The notes: generated by a model not told the origin, from the letters alone. A stretch of 64,000 bases of DNA from Arthrobacter sp. Y81 (GCF_002929335.1 NZ_PJIL01000006.1:124001-188000); one strand, 5' to 3'. Shown: positions 15,344-24,164, counted from the stretch's first letter. Numbers and translations are program-made.

Positions 15344-17719
15344 CTAGCTCTGGCCCGCGTACGTGTGGGCGCGGACGATCGGGATGGACGACGTCGGCAG
15401 GCCGCTCGGGAAAACGGTGGGCTCCGGGGCGCCGACGGGGGCCAGCGGCACCCGGGCAACGTCGCTGCCCACGGTGAGAATATCGCCGCGGACGTTGACG
15501 TCCAGGGGTTCGCCCTCCCGGATGCTGAGGCCGATGGACCCCTGCTCCAGCTCAACCAACAGCCGGCGTCCCTGCACCTTGAGGTGGAAGGACAGCCCCT
15601 CCCATTCGACAGGCAGCCTCGGGTCGAAGTACGGAACGTCGCCCTGGTCGCGAAGGCCCGCAAAGCCGCTGACCAGCGAACTCCAGACGCCGCCGGTGGA
15701 GGCGATGTGCACGCCGTCGATGGTGTTGCCGTGGGTGTCGTCGAGGTCGATGAAGAGCGCGTGGGTGAAGTGGTCCAGCGCGGCCTTCCCGTAGCCCACC
15801 TCGGCGGCCATGATTCCCTGGACGCAGGCGGACAGGGTGGAGTCGCCGGTAGTGATCGGATCGTAGAAGTCGAACGCCCGCCGCTTTTCCTCGGCCGTGA
15901 AGTCCTGCCACTGCAGGAACATCGCCAGCACGGTATCTGCCTGCTTCAGCACCTGGTGCCGGTAGATCACCAGCGGGTGGTAGTTCAGCAGCAGCGGGTA
16001 CTTGGACCGGGGCGTAGTCCAGTCCCACGGCTCCAGCGTCATGAAGTCGTTGTCCTGCGAAAACACCTCGAGGTCTTCGTCGTAGGGCAACTGCATCCGG
16101 TTGGCGGCCTGCTCCCAGAGCTCGCGTTCGGCGTCGTCGATCCCCGGGTGGTCAAGCGCCGCCGCGGCGCGCAGGTTGAACCGGGCCATGACGTTTGTGT
16201 AGAGGTTGTCGTTGACCACGGCCGTATACTCGTCCGGGCCGGTTACGCCGTGGATGTGAAAGAGCCCGTCCTTGCCGAAGAAGCCGAGGGAGACCCACAT
16301 CCGGGCGGTTTCGATCAGCAGCTCCGAGCCCATCCCGTGGTTGAAGTCCGCGTCGCCGCTGGCCCACATGTACCTGTTGGTGGCGAAAGCGACGGCGGCG
16401 GCGATGTGGAACTGCGCGGTGCCGGCGGCGTAGTAGGCGCTGGCTTCGAGCCCGTTGATGGTGCGCCACGGGAATAGCGCGCCGTCCACGCTGAGTTCCT
16501 TGGCGCGCACCTTGGCGTCAGGCAGCATGTCGTGCCGGAACTCCAGCACCTGGCGCGCGTTGTCCGGGTTGGTGTAAGTCAGGTACGGCATCAGGTACAC
16601 CTCCTGGTCCCAGAAGTAGTGCCCGTCGTAGCCGGAGCCGCTGACACCCTTGGCCGGGATGCCGGCAACGTCCGCGCGGGCGGTGGCCTGGGCCAGCTGG
16701 AAAAGGTTCCAGCGGATGGCCTGCTGCAGCTCGGGCTGGCCTCCCACCACGATGTCCGTGGTGGCCCAGTAGTCCCGGAAATACGTCTCGCTCTCGGCGA
16801 AGATGGCGCTGACGGGCTGCAGGGCGCTCTCGGCCGCTTCGGAGGGATCCTGCGCCGACCCGCCGTCTACTGCTCCCTCGCGGAAGGCCCGCGCCACGGC
16901 GTAACTGGCGCTCTTCTCCAGGCGGAAGGGCCGGTCCTCGCTCACGGCCAGGACGTACCGGACGCTGCTGTCATCCTGGTCCACCAGGGTCTCGAAAGGC
17001 TGCACTTCGGCCGACGTCCAGTGGTCCACGGCCAGGCCAACACGCTGACGTGACTCCGCGGCTTCCCAGGACAGGCGCAGTGAGCCGTCGCCGCCGTCGA
17101 GCCGTACCGGCAGCAGGACGCGCCCGGCGTGCCGTCCGGCGCGCCGCGGATCGTGCGTGGAGTGGTCTTCCACCGGCTGGTCCTGGCGGTTGATCACCGA
17201 GGATGTCACATCCGCGTACACGTCCCGGTCCGGCGCCACTTCGAGGGTGACGCCCATGGTGCCGCGGGACTGGTAGCCCACGGCCCGGCGCTCCGTGGTG
17301 GTCACGGTGGCGCCGGAACGGCACTCCCAGGTGATCCGGCATTCGTAGATCCCGGTGGCGAAGTCCACGGACCGGCGGTAGTCCAGGACCGTAGATTCGC
17401 TGAGGCTCAGCGTCTCGCCGTCGATGATCACCGTGAAGTTGTTGACGTCGGGGATGTAGAGGATCCGCTGGCCCGTGCGGGCGAAACCGAAGGCATTCTC
17501 TGCGTGCTTGATGTCCCAGGTTTCGTGGAAGCCGTTGATGAAGCTGCCGGGAAGGTCTGCGTCCGCGGCGGCCCAGTGGGCGCCGCGGATGCCGAGATGG
17601 CCGTTGCCCAGGCTGAAGAGCGTCTCCAGGGTTCCGGCGTTTCCGGGCAGGTGGACGGTCTCCACGAGCTGCCAGGGGTCGTTCGGGAAACGGGCGCGGT
17701 CAGAGGTGATGAGTGCCAT
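15344..17719 (-). CDS. glycoside hydrolase family 65 disaccharide phosphorylase
   Basis: A 791-residue protein with the GH65 arrangement: N-terminal beta-sandwich (to about residue 280), linker, alpha/alpha barrel, and C-terminal sheet. Motifs include GHYFWDQEVYLMPY (residues 366-379) and GVTGPDEYTAVVNDN with the expected general acid Glu497. Such enzymes split maltose, trehalose, kojibiose or nigerose with phosphate, giving beta-glucose-1-phosphate and a sugar. The adjacent beta-phosphoglucomutase gene fits that product. Acceptor specificity cannot be read with confidence. The ATG follows AAAGGAA; the gap from pgmB is 55 nt, so they are probably one transcript. Confidence 0.93.
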   Translation of the reverse strand: MALITSDRARFPNDPWQLVETVHLPGNAGTLETLFSLGNGHLGIRGAHWAAADADLPGSFINGFHETWDIKHAENAFGFARTGQRILYIPDVNNFTVIIDGETLSLSESTVLDYRRSVDFATGIYECRITWECRSGATVTTTERRAVGYQSRGTMGVTLEVAPDRDVYADVTSSVINRQDQPVEDHSTHDPRRAGRHAGRVLLPVRLDGGDGSLRLSWEAAESRQRVGLAVDHWTSAEVQPFETLVDQDDSSVRYVLAVSEDRPFRLEKSASYAVARAFREGAVDGGSAQDPSEAAESALQPVSAIFAESETYFRDYWATTDIVVGGQPELQQAIRWNLFQLAQATARADVAGIPAKGVSGSGYDGHYFWDQEVYLMPYLTYTNPDNARQVLEFRHDMLPDAKVRAKELSVDGALFPWRTINGLEASAYYAAGTAQFHIAAAVAFATNRYMWASGDADFNHGMGSELLIETARMWVSLGFFGKDGLFHIHGVTGPDEYTAVVNDNLYTNVMARFNLRAAAALDHPGIDDAERELWEQAANRMQLPYDEDLEVFSQDNDFMTLEPWDWTTPRSKYPLLLNYHPLVIYRHQVLKQADTVLAMFLQWQDFTAEEKRRAFDFYDPITTGDSTLSACVQGIMAAEVGYGKAALDHFTHALFIDLDDTHGNTIDGVHIASTGGVWSSLVSGFAGLRDQGDVPYFDPRLPVEWEGLSFHLKVQGRRLLVELEQGSIGLSIREGEPLDVNVRGDILTVGSDVARVPLAPVGAPEPTVFPSGLPTSSIPIVRAHTYAGQS

Positions 17720-17774
17720 GGCTGTTGGGGTTCCTTTTGGCGTTGTGCAGGTTCGGGGGTGGGGGCTGGCCGGG

Positions 17775-18563
17775 TTAGAGGAGTTCGTTCAGGTCGTCGA
17801 CCACGAGTGTGGCGCCGGCGTCCAGCAGCGTCTGGCGGCCGGCTCCCCTGTCCACGCCGATCACCGAGTGGAAGCTTCCGGCGCTTCCGGCCTGGACGCC
17901 GGACACGGCGTCCTCCACCACGACGCACTCGTCGCTGGGCAGGTCCAGCAGCTGCGCGGCGTACTCGTACGTCGCGGGGCTGGGCTTGCCGGGCAGGCCT
18001 GCGGCCGCTGCCACGACGCCGTCCACCACCACCGGGAAGTGGTCCGCCAGTCCCGCTGCCAGCAGTACCGCCGGGGCGTTCCGTGAGGAGGAGACGACGG
18101 CGACCTTGAGCCCCAGCGCCTCCGCGGCTGCCAGGAAGCGCACCGAGCCTTCGTACGGTGCCACGCCGCCGGATTCGACGATGTCGTTGAAAACCTTGTT
18201 CTTGCGGTTGCCGAGGCCATGGACCGTGTCGTTCGCCGGGTCGTCATCCGCAGGGCCCTCGGGCAGCACAATGCTGCGCGACGCGAGGAAGTCCCGGACG
18301 CCGTCGAACCGGGGCTTGCCGTCGATGTGGTCGAAGTAGTCGCTTTCGCGGTAGCCGTCCGCTCCGGGAACAGCCTGCAAGTAGCCGTCGAAAAGCTCCT
18401 GCCATGCGCGCTCGTGGACGATCGCCGTGGGGGTGAGCACGCCGTCGAGGTCGAAGAGGATGGCGGAAGCGCCGGTCCAGCCGCGGCTGCTGCCGTTGCC
18501 GGCAGTGGTGTCGCCTGCGGCGGTGCTGTTGCCTGCGGCGGTGCTGTTGGAGAGCTCAGTCAT
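17775..18563 (-). CDS. pgmB: beta-phosphoglucomutase, HAD superfamily
   Basis: A 262-residue HAD protein. ILFDLDGVLTPTA carries the nucleophile Asp38 and Asp40; VAVVSSSRNAP supplies the motif II serine, KPSPATYEYAAQLL the motif III lysine, and CVVVEDAVSGVQAG the acidic motif. It converts beta-glucose-1-phosphate, the product of the GH65 enzyme, into glucose-6-phosphate. The first 30 residues are an unusual low-complexity extension (NSTAAG repeated, then DTTAGNG) encoded by a duplicated DNA block near 18517-18548. The ATG is preceded by GAAAGGAC. The gene sits between the LacI regulator and GH65 on the same strand. Confidence 0.92.
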   Translation of the reverse strand: MTELSNSTAAGNSTAAGDTTAGNGSSRGWTGASAILFDLDGVLTPTAIVHERAWQELFDGYLQAVPGADGYRESDYFDHIDGKPRFDGVRDFLASRSIVLPEGPADDDPANDTVHGLGNRKNKVFNDIVESGGVAPYEGSVRFLAAAEALGLKVAVVSSSRNAPAVLLAAGLADHFPVVVDGVVAAAAGLPGKPSPATYEYAAQLLDLPSDECVVVEDAVSGVQAGSAGSFHSVIGVDRGAGRQTLLDAGATLVVDDLNELL

Positions 18564-18706
18564 GCGGTACTCGGTGTCCTTTCAGACGGGGTGCAGGGGA
18601 CGTGCGTGGATACTGCCGGGTTTGGTACGGAGCGGACCGTCCGGCGACGGCCGGAGGGCGGAGTCGGGCGTCGATGCCCGGGAATGCATGTGCTTGGCGT
18701 TTACGC

Positions 18707-19735
18707 TCAGCGTTTTCGTCGCGTGCTCTTGCGTTCAATCAGCTTGGTATCCAGCACATGGCTGGCGGGGGCGGTCAGCGGCCCCGGACGTTGGAGTCCC
18801 TCAATCAGCAGGTTGGCTGCAAAGGCGCCCTGATCGGCTACCGGCTGGGCCATTGTGCTCAGGCCCAGGAACCAGCTCATCTGATGATCGTCTATTCCTA
18901 TGATGGACACGTTTTTGGGCGCTGACAAACCGAGGTCCCGTAAAGCCATGAGGGCGCCGAAGGCCGTCTCGTCGCAACCGGCAAAGATCGCGGAGGGCAT
19001 TCGGCGGTTTTCGATGAGCTCCGTCATGGCCCGGCGGCCGCCTTCAATGCTCGAGCCGGCGTCCATCACCAGGTCAGGATCAACGGTCAGGTCATGCTCG
19101 GCAAGGGCGCGCCGGAAGCCGTTAAGGCGGTCCGTGGCCGTGACCACCGAGCGTGCTCCGGGTTCGCGTCCGGACAGGATGGCCAGGTCCCAATGGCCAA
19201 GCCCCAGCAGGTGGTTGGTGGCTTTCCAGGCCGCGTCCTCGTTGTCGATGCCCACGTTGTCCCAGGGGACGTTATGCATGCCCACGCTCGCAACGGCCAG
19301 CCCGGAGGAGGCCAGGGCTTCGATTTCGTCGTCGCCGAGGGCGATGTTGAGGAGCAGGACGCCGTCCACGCGCTGGGACAGGCCGTCCAGGTCTCCGAAC
19401 ACCTTGCGGTGCACGCTCGGGGTGTTCCGCAGGCTGATGAGGACGGTGTCGAAGCCGCTGTCCTCGAAGACTTCCTCGGCCGCTTCGACGGCCTGGGCGA
19501 AGAACCAGACGGTCGCAGTGGGCGCGATGATGGCTACGGACCCCGTGATCCCGCCGGCCAGGCGCGACGCCGCGGAGGATGCCTTGTAGCCGAGCTTCGT
19601 GGCGGCATCCGCCACCTTCAGCTGGGCGGTTTCGGAAACGTTGGGGAGCCCGCGCAGCGCACGGGAAACGGTACAGATGGACAGCCCAGACAATGCGGCA
19701 ACGTCCTGAATGGTCACGCGCGGTGCTTTAGCCAT
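18707..19735 (-). CDS. LacI-family transcriptional regulator of the disaccharide phosphorylase operon
   Basis: A 342-residue regulator. The N-terminal helix-turn-helix and hinge (VTIQDVAALSGLSICTVSRAL then LGYKASSAASRLAGG) are typical LacI, followed by a periplasmic-binding-protein-like sugar sensor domain to about residue 335. It is upstream of and co-directional with pgmB and the GH65 gene, so it probably represses them until the sugar is present. A perfect operator palindrome lies 64 nt upstream of its own start, suggesting autoregulation. An AGAAAGGG-like site precedes the ATG. The inducing sugar is unknown. Confidence 0.93.
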   Translation of the reverse strand: MAKAPRVTIQDVAALSGLSICTVSRALRGLPNVSETAQLKVADAATKLGYKASSAASRLAGGITGSVAIIAPTATVWFFAQAVEAAEEVFEDSGFDTVLISLRNTPSVHRKVFGDLDGLSQRVDGVLLLNIALGDDEIEALASSGLAVASVGMHNVPWDNVGIDNEDAAWKATNHLLGLGHWDLAILSGREPGARSVVTATDRLNGFRRALAEHDLTVDPDLVMDAGSSIEGGRRAMTELIENRRMPSAIFAGCDETAFGALMALRDLGLSAPKNVSIIGIDDHQMSWFLGLSTMAQPVADQGAFAANLLIEGLQRPGPLTAPASHVLDTKLIERKSTRRKR

Positions 19736-19798
19736 GCAACACGGGCTCAGCCCTTTCTTCTCCTGAAGTCCTGGGCCCGGTACATGGCCGAAGAAGAG

Positions 19799-19812
19799 TG
19801 TAAGCGCTTACA
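19799..19812. promoter_or_regulatory. LacI-family operator palindrome
   Basis: TGTAAGCGCTTACA is a perfect 14-bp palindrome with the central CG typical of LacI/GalR operators. It lies upstream of the LacI gene and is the obvious binding site for that regulator. Confidence 0.8.
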
Positions 19813-19892
19813 AATTTAGCGCGCAACTGGTTTTTCTTCTGTGTTCGGATTCTTACGGAAATCCCTAGGCAGGGACGGCTGTAACTCGCGCC

Positions 19893-20510
19893 TTAGCGCA
19901 GCACGTAGTGGCGCAGGAAGGCGCCCACATCCACCATCTCGGCCTTGGAAATGGTGTGGCCCATGCCCGGGTAGGTCCGTGCCGTCACCTGCGTGTTGCG
20001 CCCCAGCCATTCTTGGGTGTACTCAACGGCGTCGTCATTGATGACCAGGTCGGCCTTGTCCCGGCCCCAGAAGAACGGCGGTTTGGTGTCGAACGATTCG
20101 CTCATGGCCAGCAGTTCGTTGTCCAGGACGAATCCGGAAAGGCCCACGACGGCCCGGAAGTCGTGCGGCCGCAGCCGCAGCAGCGTGCTGGCCATGGCCA
20201 TGCCCTGCGAGAAGCCCAGCAGGCTGACGCTGCTGTGCTGCCCCCTGACCGAGTTGATCCAGTCGAACACCTTGTTGCTGACGGAAATGACGTCTGCGAA
20301 GTCATGGGTCAGGAAATAGTCCAGCAGGAACCAGCCGTAGTCGTCGCCGATCACCTTGGGTGCGCGAAGGGCAGCGCAGGTGAAATCGGGCGGCAACAGG
20401 CCGAAGAGGTCCGACATGCGCACCTCGTCCGTTCCGTAACCGTGCATCATCACCAGCAGCGGCGTTCCGGCGCGCTGGTTCTCCGGCTTGGACCACACGA
20501 CTGTCTCCAT
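19893..20510 (-). CDS. alpha/beta hydrolase, phospholipase/carboxylesterase family
   Basis: A 205-residue alpha/beta hydrolase of the carboxylesterase/LYPLA type. MMHGYGTDE forms the oxyanion region, GFSQGMAMA holds the nucleophile Ser, and the catalytic His is in YPGMGHTIS; the Asp lies in the segment between (near DKADLVINDDAVEY). There is no signal peptide, so it is a small cytoplasmic esterase with unknown substrate. The start has no Shine-Dalgarno but a TAGGCT -10 box 6 nt upstream (20522-20517), suggesting a leaderless mRNA. Confidence 0.9.
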   Translation of the reverse strand: METVVWSKPENQRAGTPLLVMMHGYGTDEVRMSDLFGLLPPDFTCAALRAPKVIGDDYGWFLLDYFLTHDFADVISVSNKVFDWINSVRGQHSSVSLLGFSQGMAMASTLLRLRPHDFRAVVGLSGFVLDNELLAMSESFDTKPPFFWGRDKADLVINDDAVEYTQEWLGRNTQVTARTYPGMGHTISKAEMVDVGAFLRHYVLR

Positions 20511-20516
20511 CGGAAC

Positions 20517-20522
20517 AGCCTA
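20517..20522 (-). promoter_or_regulatory. leaderless -10 box of the carboxylesterase gene
   Basis: TAGGCT on the minus strand ends 6 nt before the ATG at 20510, and there is no ribosome binding site. Just upstream (20532-20589) are two pairs of tandem duplications: GCGGGGCTCAC twice and GGAACTCAGCCCG twice. Confidence 0.5.
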
Positions 20523-20581
20523 ACTTTGCCGGCGGGGCTCACGAGGCGGGGCTCACCTGGCGGAACTCAGCCCGGTGGAAC

Positions 20582-21802
20582 TCAGCCCGCCGTGATCACC
20601 AGGGTGGTGCTGTGGCCACCGAATCCGAACGCGTTGGAAATGCCGGCCTTCGCCGCCAGTCCCCCGATTGTCTCCGAAACGATGTTGAGGTGGATGTCCG
20701 GATCCGGGTTTTCAAGGTTGAGGGTCCCGGGGACTGTGCCCGTACGCAACGCCTGGATGGTGACGATGGCACCCAGCGCTCCGGCCCCGCCCAGCAGGTG
20801 CCCGGTGAGGGATTTGGTGGACGTGACGGGAACGGAACGCCCGACGACGGCGCCGATGGCCTCCGCTTCGAGCCGGTCCCCTACAGGGGTGGACGTGGCG
20901 TGGGCGTGGACGAACCCGATGTCATCTCCGGTGAGGCCGGCGGCGGCAATGGCCTTCTGCAGGACACGGCGCTGCATGACGGGGTCTGCCGCCACGATGT
21001 CCACGGCGTCTGAGGTGACGGCGCTGCCGGCGATGACGCCGAGGATTTCGGCTCCGCGGGAACGGGCATGGTCTTCGCGTTCCAGCACCACGATCCCGGC
21101 GCCCTCGGCCATGACAAAGCCGTCGCGGTCCCGGTCGAAGGGGCGGGATGCGGCCTGCGGGCTGTCGTTGCGGGTGGAGAGCGCCCTGATCTGCGCGAAA
21201 CCGCTGATGGTCAGCCCGTTGATGCAGGAGTCCACCCCGCCGGCGATCACTACGTCGGCGGCGCCGCTCCGGATCATGTCGGCTGCCTGGGAAATGGCTT
21301 CAGCCCCGGAGGCGCAGGCGCTGACGGGCGTCCGCGCCCCGCCGCGGGCTCCAACATCAATCGAGACCCAGGCAGAGGGACCGTTGGTCATGATCCGGGT
21401 GAGGGTGTGCGGGGAAACCCTGCGCGGTCCCTTCCCGTCCAGCGTCCGGGTCTGCTCCAGCGTGGTGTCCAGGCCTCCGTAACCGGAGCCGATCACGACG
21501 GCGAGCCGTTCCGGGTCAGTTTCCGGCCGGCCGGCATGTGCCCATGCCTCGCGGGCAGCGATGAGGGCAAGGTGGCCGCAACGGTCCATCCTCTTGTACT
21601 CCAAAGTGGACAGCAGCGAGGGAACATCGGCGGTGACGCGTCCCGCCATACGGACAGGCAGCCCGCCGGCCCAGTCGTCGTCGAGGGCCGAGATTCCGGA
21701 GCGTCCGGCCAGCAGCGCAGACCAGGTATCGCCGGCCGTCGAGCCGACCGGAGTGACGGCTCCCAGCCCTGTAACCACAACCGTGGGGGAAACTTCAGAC
21801 AT
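20582..21802 (-). CDS. fabF: beta-ketoacyl-ACP synthase II (stand-alone FabF)
   Basis: A 406-residue KAS II. The Cys-His-His triad is visible: Cys163 in SACASGAEA, His301 in HATSTPVGD and His335 in LTGHLLGGAGA, followed by the C-terminal GFGGHS. It extends acyl-ACP chains by condensation with malonyl-ACP. The start at 21802 (MSEVSPTVVVTGLGAVTPVG) is chosen because the family begins there; the frame extends further up without a site. It is not next to fabD, fabH or acpP, so it may be an extra copy for a special lipid or polyketide-like product. It lies 140 nt after the MarR gene on the same strand. Confidence 0.93.
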   Translation of the reverse strand: MSEVSPTVVVTGLGAVTPVGSTAGDTWSALLAGRSGISALDDDWAGGLPVRMAGRVTADVPSLLSTLEYKRMDRCGHLALIAAREAWAHAGRPETDPERLAVVIGSGYGGLDTTLEQTRTLDGKGPRRVSPHTLTRIMTNGPSAWVSIDVGARGGARTPVSACASGAEAISQAADMIRSGAADVVIAGGVDSCINGLTISGFAQIRALSTRNDSPQAASRPFDRDRDGFVMAEGAGIVVLEREDHARSRGAEILGVIAGSAVTSDAVDIVAADPVMQRRVLQKAIAAAGLTGDDIGFVHAHATSTPVGDRLEAEAIGAVVGRSVPVTSTKSLTGHLLGGAGALGAIVTIQALRTGTVPGTLNLENPDPDIHLNIVSETIGGLAAKAGISNAFGFGGHSTTLVITAG

Positions 21803-21942
21803 CGGTAACCATATTTCTGTGAGTACGCCGGGAGATGCGTGGCGTCCGCCAAAGGGGGGACCCACGGAGGAGCCGGGATGGGCTCCACGTACCCACCAAG
21901 GCTAATGGCCCACGCAGCAGCCGCCGCGCTGCAGCCGGGTTG

Positions 21943-22446
21943 TTACGCCGGGCCCGGCACCTGGTCGATGCTTGACGCCTGGCCCAGCCGGCCTGCAGCT
22001 TCCTGTTGGATCCGGGCCGCCCTGCTGGAAAAATCGGCGATCACCCGGAGTTCATCATCGCTGTAGCCCTCAAGTAATGCCGCCAGTCCCGCCATGAAAT
22101 CCGCGAAATGCGGGGCTGCCGCGGCCGGCTGGTCGCCCACCAACTCGATGAGGACTTTGCGTTTGTCCTCGGCATGGCGGACCCGTTTGGCCACTCCCTT
22201 CCTCTCCAGCCTCTGCATGAGCCCCGTGACGGAGGCCGGCGCCAGCCCGGAGTGCTCGCCAAATTCCCCGGCCGTCATGGGGCCGAACCGCAGCAGGATG
22301 TCGACCGCCTTGCCTTCGGTCGCCGACAGCCCACGGAGTTCGGAGAGCTTGGCATGGAACATAACCGACGCCGTGGACAGCTCCCTGCCTGAGTCGTAGA
22401 CGGCTTGCAGCAATGCTTCGCGTTGACTCATCCGGGCTTGGTCCAT
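21943..22446 (-). CDS. MarR-family transcriptional regulator
   Basis: A 167-residue winged-helix protein. ILLRFGPMTAGEFGEHSGLAPASVTGLMQRLERKGVAKRVRHAEDKRKVLIEL is a complete MarR DNA-binding core with wing. It is divergent from the FAD monooxygenase (107 nt between starts), whose promoter carries palindromes that fit a MarR dimer, so it probably represses that gene and itself until an aromatic or toxic ligand binds. A TAACCT -10 box 6 nt before the ATG (22458-22453) points to a leaderless mRNA. Confidence 0.92.
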   Translation of the reverse strand: MDQARMSQREALLQAVYDSGRELSTASVMFHAKLSELRGLSATEGKAVDILLRFGPMTAGEFGEHSGLAPASVTGLMQRLERKGVAKRVRHAEDKRKVLIELVGDQPAAAAPHFADFMAGLAALLEGYSDDELRVIADFSSRAARIQQEAAGRLGQASSIDQVPGPA

Positions 22447-22452
22447 AGTCCG

Positions 22453-22458
22453 AGGTTA
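22453..22458 (-). promoter_or_regulatory. leaderless -10 box of the MarR gene
   Basis: TAACCT on the minus strand lies 6 nt before the ATG at 22446. A CTTTCG/CGAAAG inverted pair at 22466-22483 sits immediately upstream and resembles the arms of the larger palindrome at 22512-22533, consistent with autoregulation. Confidence 0.5.
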
Positions 22459-22485
22459 ACAAAGTCTTTCGCCAAACCGAAAGGA

Positions 22486-22533
22486 TTGACTCTTAGTGAC
22501 CCTGGGAATATATTTCTTTCGAGCGAACGAAAT
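22486..22533 (+). promoter_or_regulatory. sigma70-type promoter with overlapping MarR operator
   Basis: TTGACT (22486-22491), a 17-nt spacer and TATATT (22509-22514) form a near-consensus promoter reading into the FAD monooxygenase. ATTTCTTTCG (22512-22521) and CGAACGAAAT (22524-22533) form a palindrome with one mismatch that covers the -10 end and the start site, as expected for a repressor site. GGAGGT at 22541 is the ribosome site. Confidence 0.75.
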
Positions 22534-22553
22534 AATTTACGGAGGTATCCCAG

Positions 22554-23792
22554 ATGTTGCATTGCATGGTTATCGGCTCCGGAATCGCAGGGCTTGCAAC
22601 AGCCCTCTCCCTTACCAAGGCAGGCCACACCGCCGTCGTCTACGAGGCCTACGGCGCCGCGTCTGACGGCGTCGGCGGCTTCCTCACCCTCGCTGTCAAC
22701 GGCTTCGACGCACTGGAGACCCTCGGCCTCAAACAAGGCGCCAGAGAACTCGGCTTCAGCACCCCGACGATGTCCATGCACCTGGGCAGCACCGGGCGGC
22801 ATCTGGCCGACTTCGACTACGGCGGCTCGCTGCCGGATGGGACCACCGCCCGGACACTGACCCGCTCCGAGCTATACGGGCTGCTGCGGACGGAGGCCGC
22901 GAGGCGGGGCGTCCGCATCGAACACGGAAAGCGCCTCGCATCGGTGGAAGAGGCGGCAGAGTCAGTCACCGCCGTGTTTGCAGACGGCACGTCCGCCAGA
23001 GGCGACCTGCTGGTCGGGGCGGACGGGCTGCGCTCGGCTGTCCGCACCGTGATTGACCCCACCGCCCCCGAACCCCGCAGTATTCCCCTGCTCAACACCG
23101 GCGGAATTGTCCCGGCAGGAATGCTTCCGGAAGGGACGGTCTTTCCCGAAACCGGACGAATGAAGATGGTCTTCGGCAAGAGGTGCTTCTACTGCTACAT
23201 GCGTGATCCCCAGGGGCGGACGTGGTGGTTCGCCAACCCGCTGCAGCGGTCCTCGGAGGACCCTTCGCAGCTTTCACCGGCCGAACTGAAGAACTGGCTG
23301 GCCGGTCTGGCTTCCGGTGACCGCACGCCGATGGCGGCCATCATCGCAGCCACAAGCGACATCATCCGGCCCTACCGCACCTACGATTTCCCCAGCATCC
23401 CCCGCTGGTACCGCGGCCGCATGGTGCTGGTGGGGGACGCTGCCCATGCCGCCTCTCCGTCGTCCGGGCAGGGTGCTTCGATGGCGATCGAGGACGCAGT
23501 GACACTCGGGCGCGCCCTTCTCGGCGCCACTGCCCGGCCCGACACGGCCGCCCTCGAACAGGCCTTCGGCCGCTATGAGCGCGAGCGCCGCGCAAGGGCA
23601 GAGGCAGTGGTGGAGTGGGGAAGGCGCAACGCAGCTCCGAAGGTCCGGGGGCAGTTCAAGCGGGTCTTCGAGGACCTCATGCTCAGGGCCGTGTTCCGCT
23701 CGCTGTCCCGGAAGGCCGCGGATAACTTCGACTGGGTCTACGGCCATCACATTGAGTGGGAATCAGCGCCGAGCGCGGACTTCCAACACTAA
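22554..23792 (+). CDS. FAD-dependent aromatic-type monooxygenase
   Basis: A 412-residue group A flavoprotein monooxygenase. The N-terminal dinucleotide fold reads VIGSGIAGLATALSL. DLLVGADGLRSAVR is the DG motif that contacts both FAD and NAD(P)H, and MVLVGDAAHAASPSSGQGAS is the GD motif. It would hydroxylate a small, probably aromatic substrate using NAD(P)H and oxygen. Divergence from a MarR regulator suggests substrate-induced expression and a role in detoxification or antibiotic-type substrate modification. A strong GGAGGT site precedes the ATG. The substrate cannot be deduced. Confidence 0.92.
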   Translation: MLHCMVIGSGIAGLATALSLTKAGHTAVVYEAYGAASDGVGGFLTLAVNGFDALETLGLKQGARELGFSTPTMSMHLGSTGRHLADFDYGGSLPDGTTARTLTRSELYGLLRTEAARRGVRIEHGKRLASVEEAAESVTAVFADGTSARGDLLVGADGLRSAVRTVIDPTAPEPRSIPLLNTGGIVPAGMLPEGTVFPETGRMKMVFGKRCFYCYMRDPQGRTWWFANPLQRSSEDPSQLSPAELKNWLAGLASGDRTPMAAIIAATSDIIRPYRTYDFPSIPRWYRGRMVLVGDAAHAASPSSGQGASMAIEDAVTLGRALLGATARPDTAALEQAFGRYERERRARAEAVVEWGRRNAAPKVRGQFKRVFEDLMLRAVFRSLSRKAADNFDWVYGHHIEWESAPSADFQH

Positions 23793-23800
23793 AACGGACA

Positions 23801-23830
23801 CCCCTGCCCGGTTCATTGAATCAGCAGGGG
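23801..23830 (+). terminator. weak hairpin after the monooxygenase gene
   Basis: CCCCTGC (23801-23807) pairs with GCAGGGG (23824-23830) across a 16-nt loop, 9 nt after the stop codon. The short stem and absence of a T-run make it a tentative terminator. Confidence 0.35.
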
Positions 23831-23906
23831 GCGGCCTGTAGCCTGTCGCTAGACAGCATGCTGATCAAGTTTGCCCGCACGTCCCCCGGACAGCTAGGAG
23901 CAAGTC

Positions 23907-24164
23907 ATGAGAATCGGTTCCTCCATTTTCCTTATCGCCATCGGTGCCATCCTGGCGTGGGCCATTACCCCCGGCCTGGTCCCCTACGTGGACCAGACCC
24001 TGATCGGCTACATCCTGATGGCCGTCGGCGTCATAGGCCTGATCGCCTCACTGGTCCTGGCATCGCCCGGCCGCAGCCGCCGGGTGAGTGAAACCCGGTC
24101 GGTGGTGGACCCGAACACGGGCGAACGCATCGTCCGCAACGAGAGCCGGGACGGCGGCATCTAG
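23907..24164 (+). CDS. DUF6458 small membrane protein
   Basis: An 85-residue protein with two membrane helices (residues 3-22, SSIFLIAIGAILAWAI, and 31-53, LIGYILMAVGVIGLIASLVL) and a basic, polar C-terminal tail (SETRSVVDPNTGERIVRNES). This is the DUF6458 pattern found widely in actinobacteria; the function is unknown. TAGGAG 7-8 nt before the ATG is a clear ribosome site. It is followed by a strong hairpin terminator at 24221-24263. Confidence 0.85.
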   Translation: MRIGSSIFLIAIGAILAWAITPGLVPYVDQTLIGYILMAVGVIGLIASLVLASPGRSRRVSETRSVVDPNTGERIVRNESRDGGI

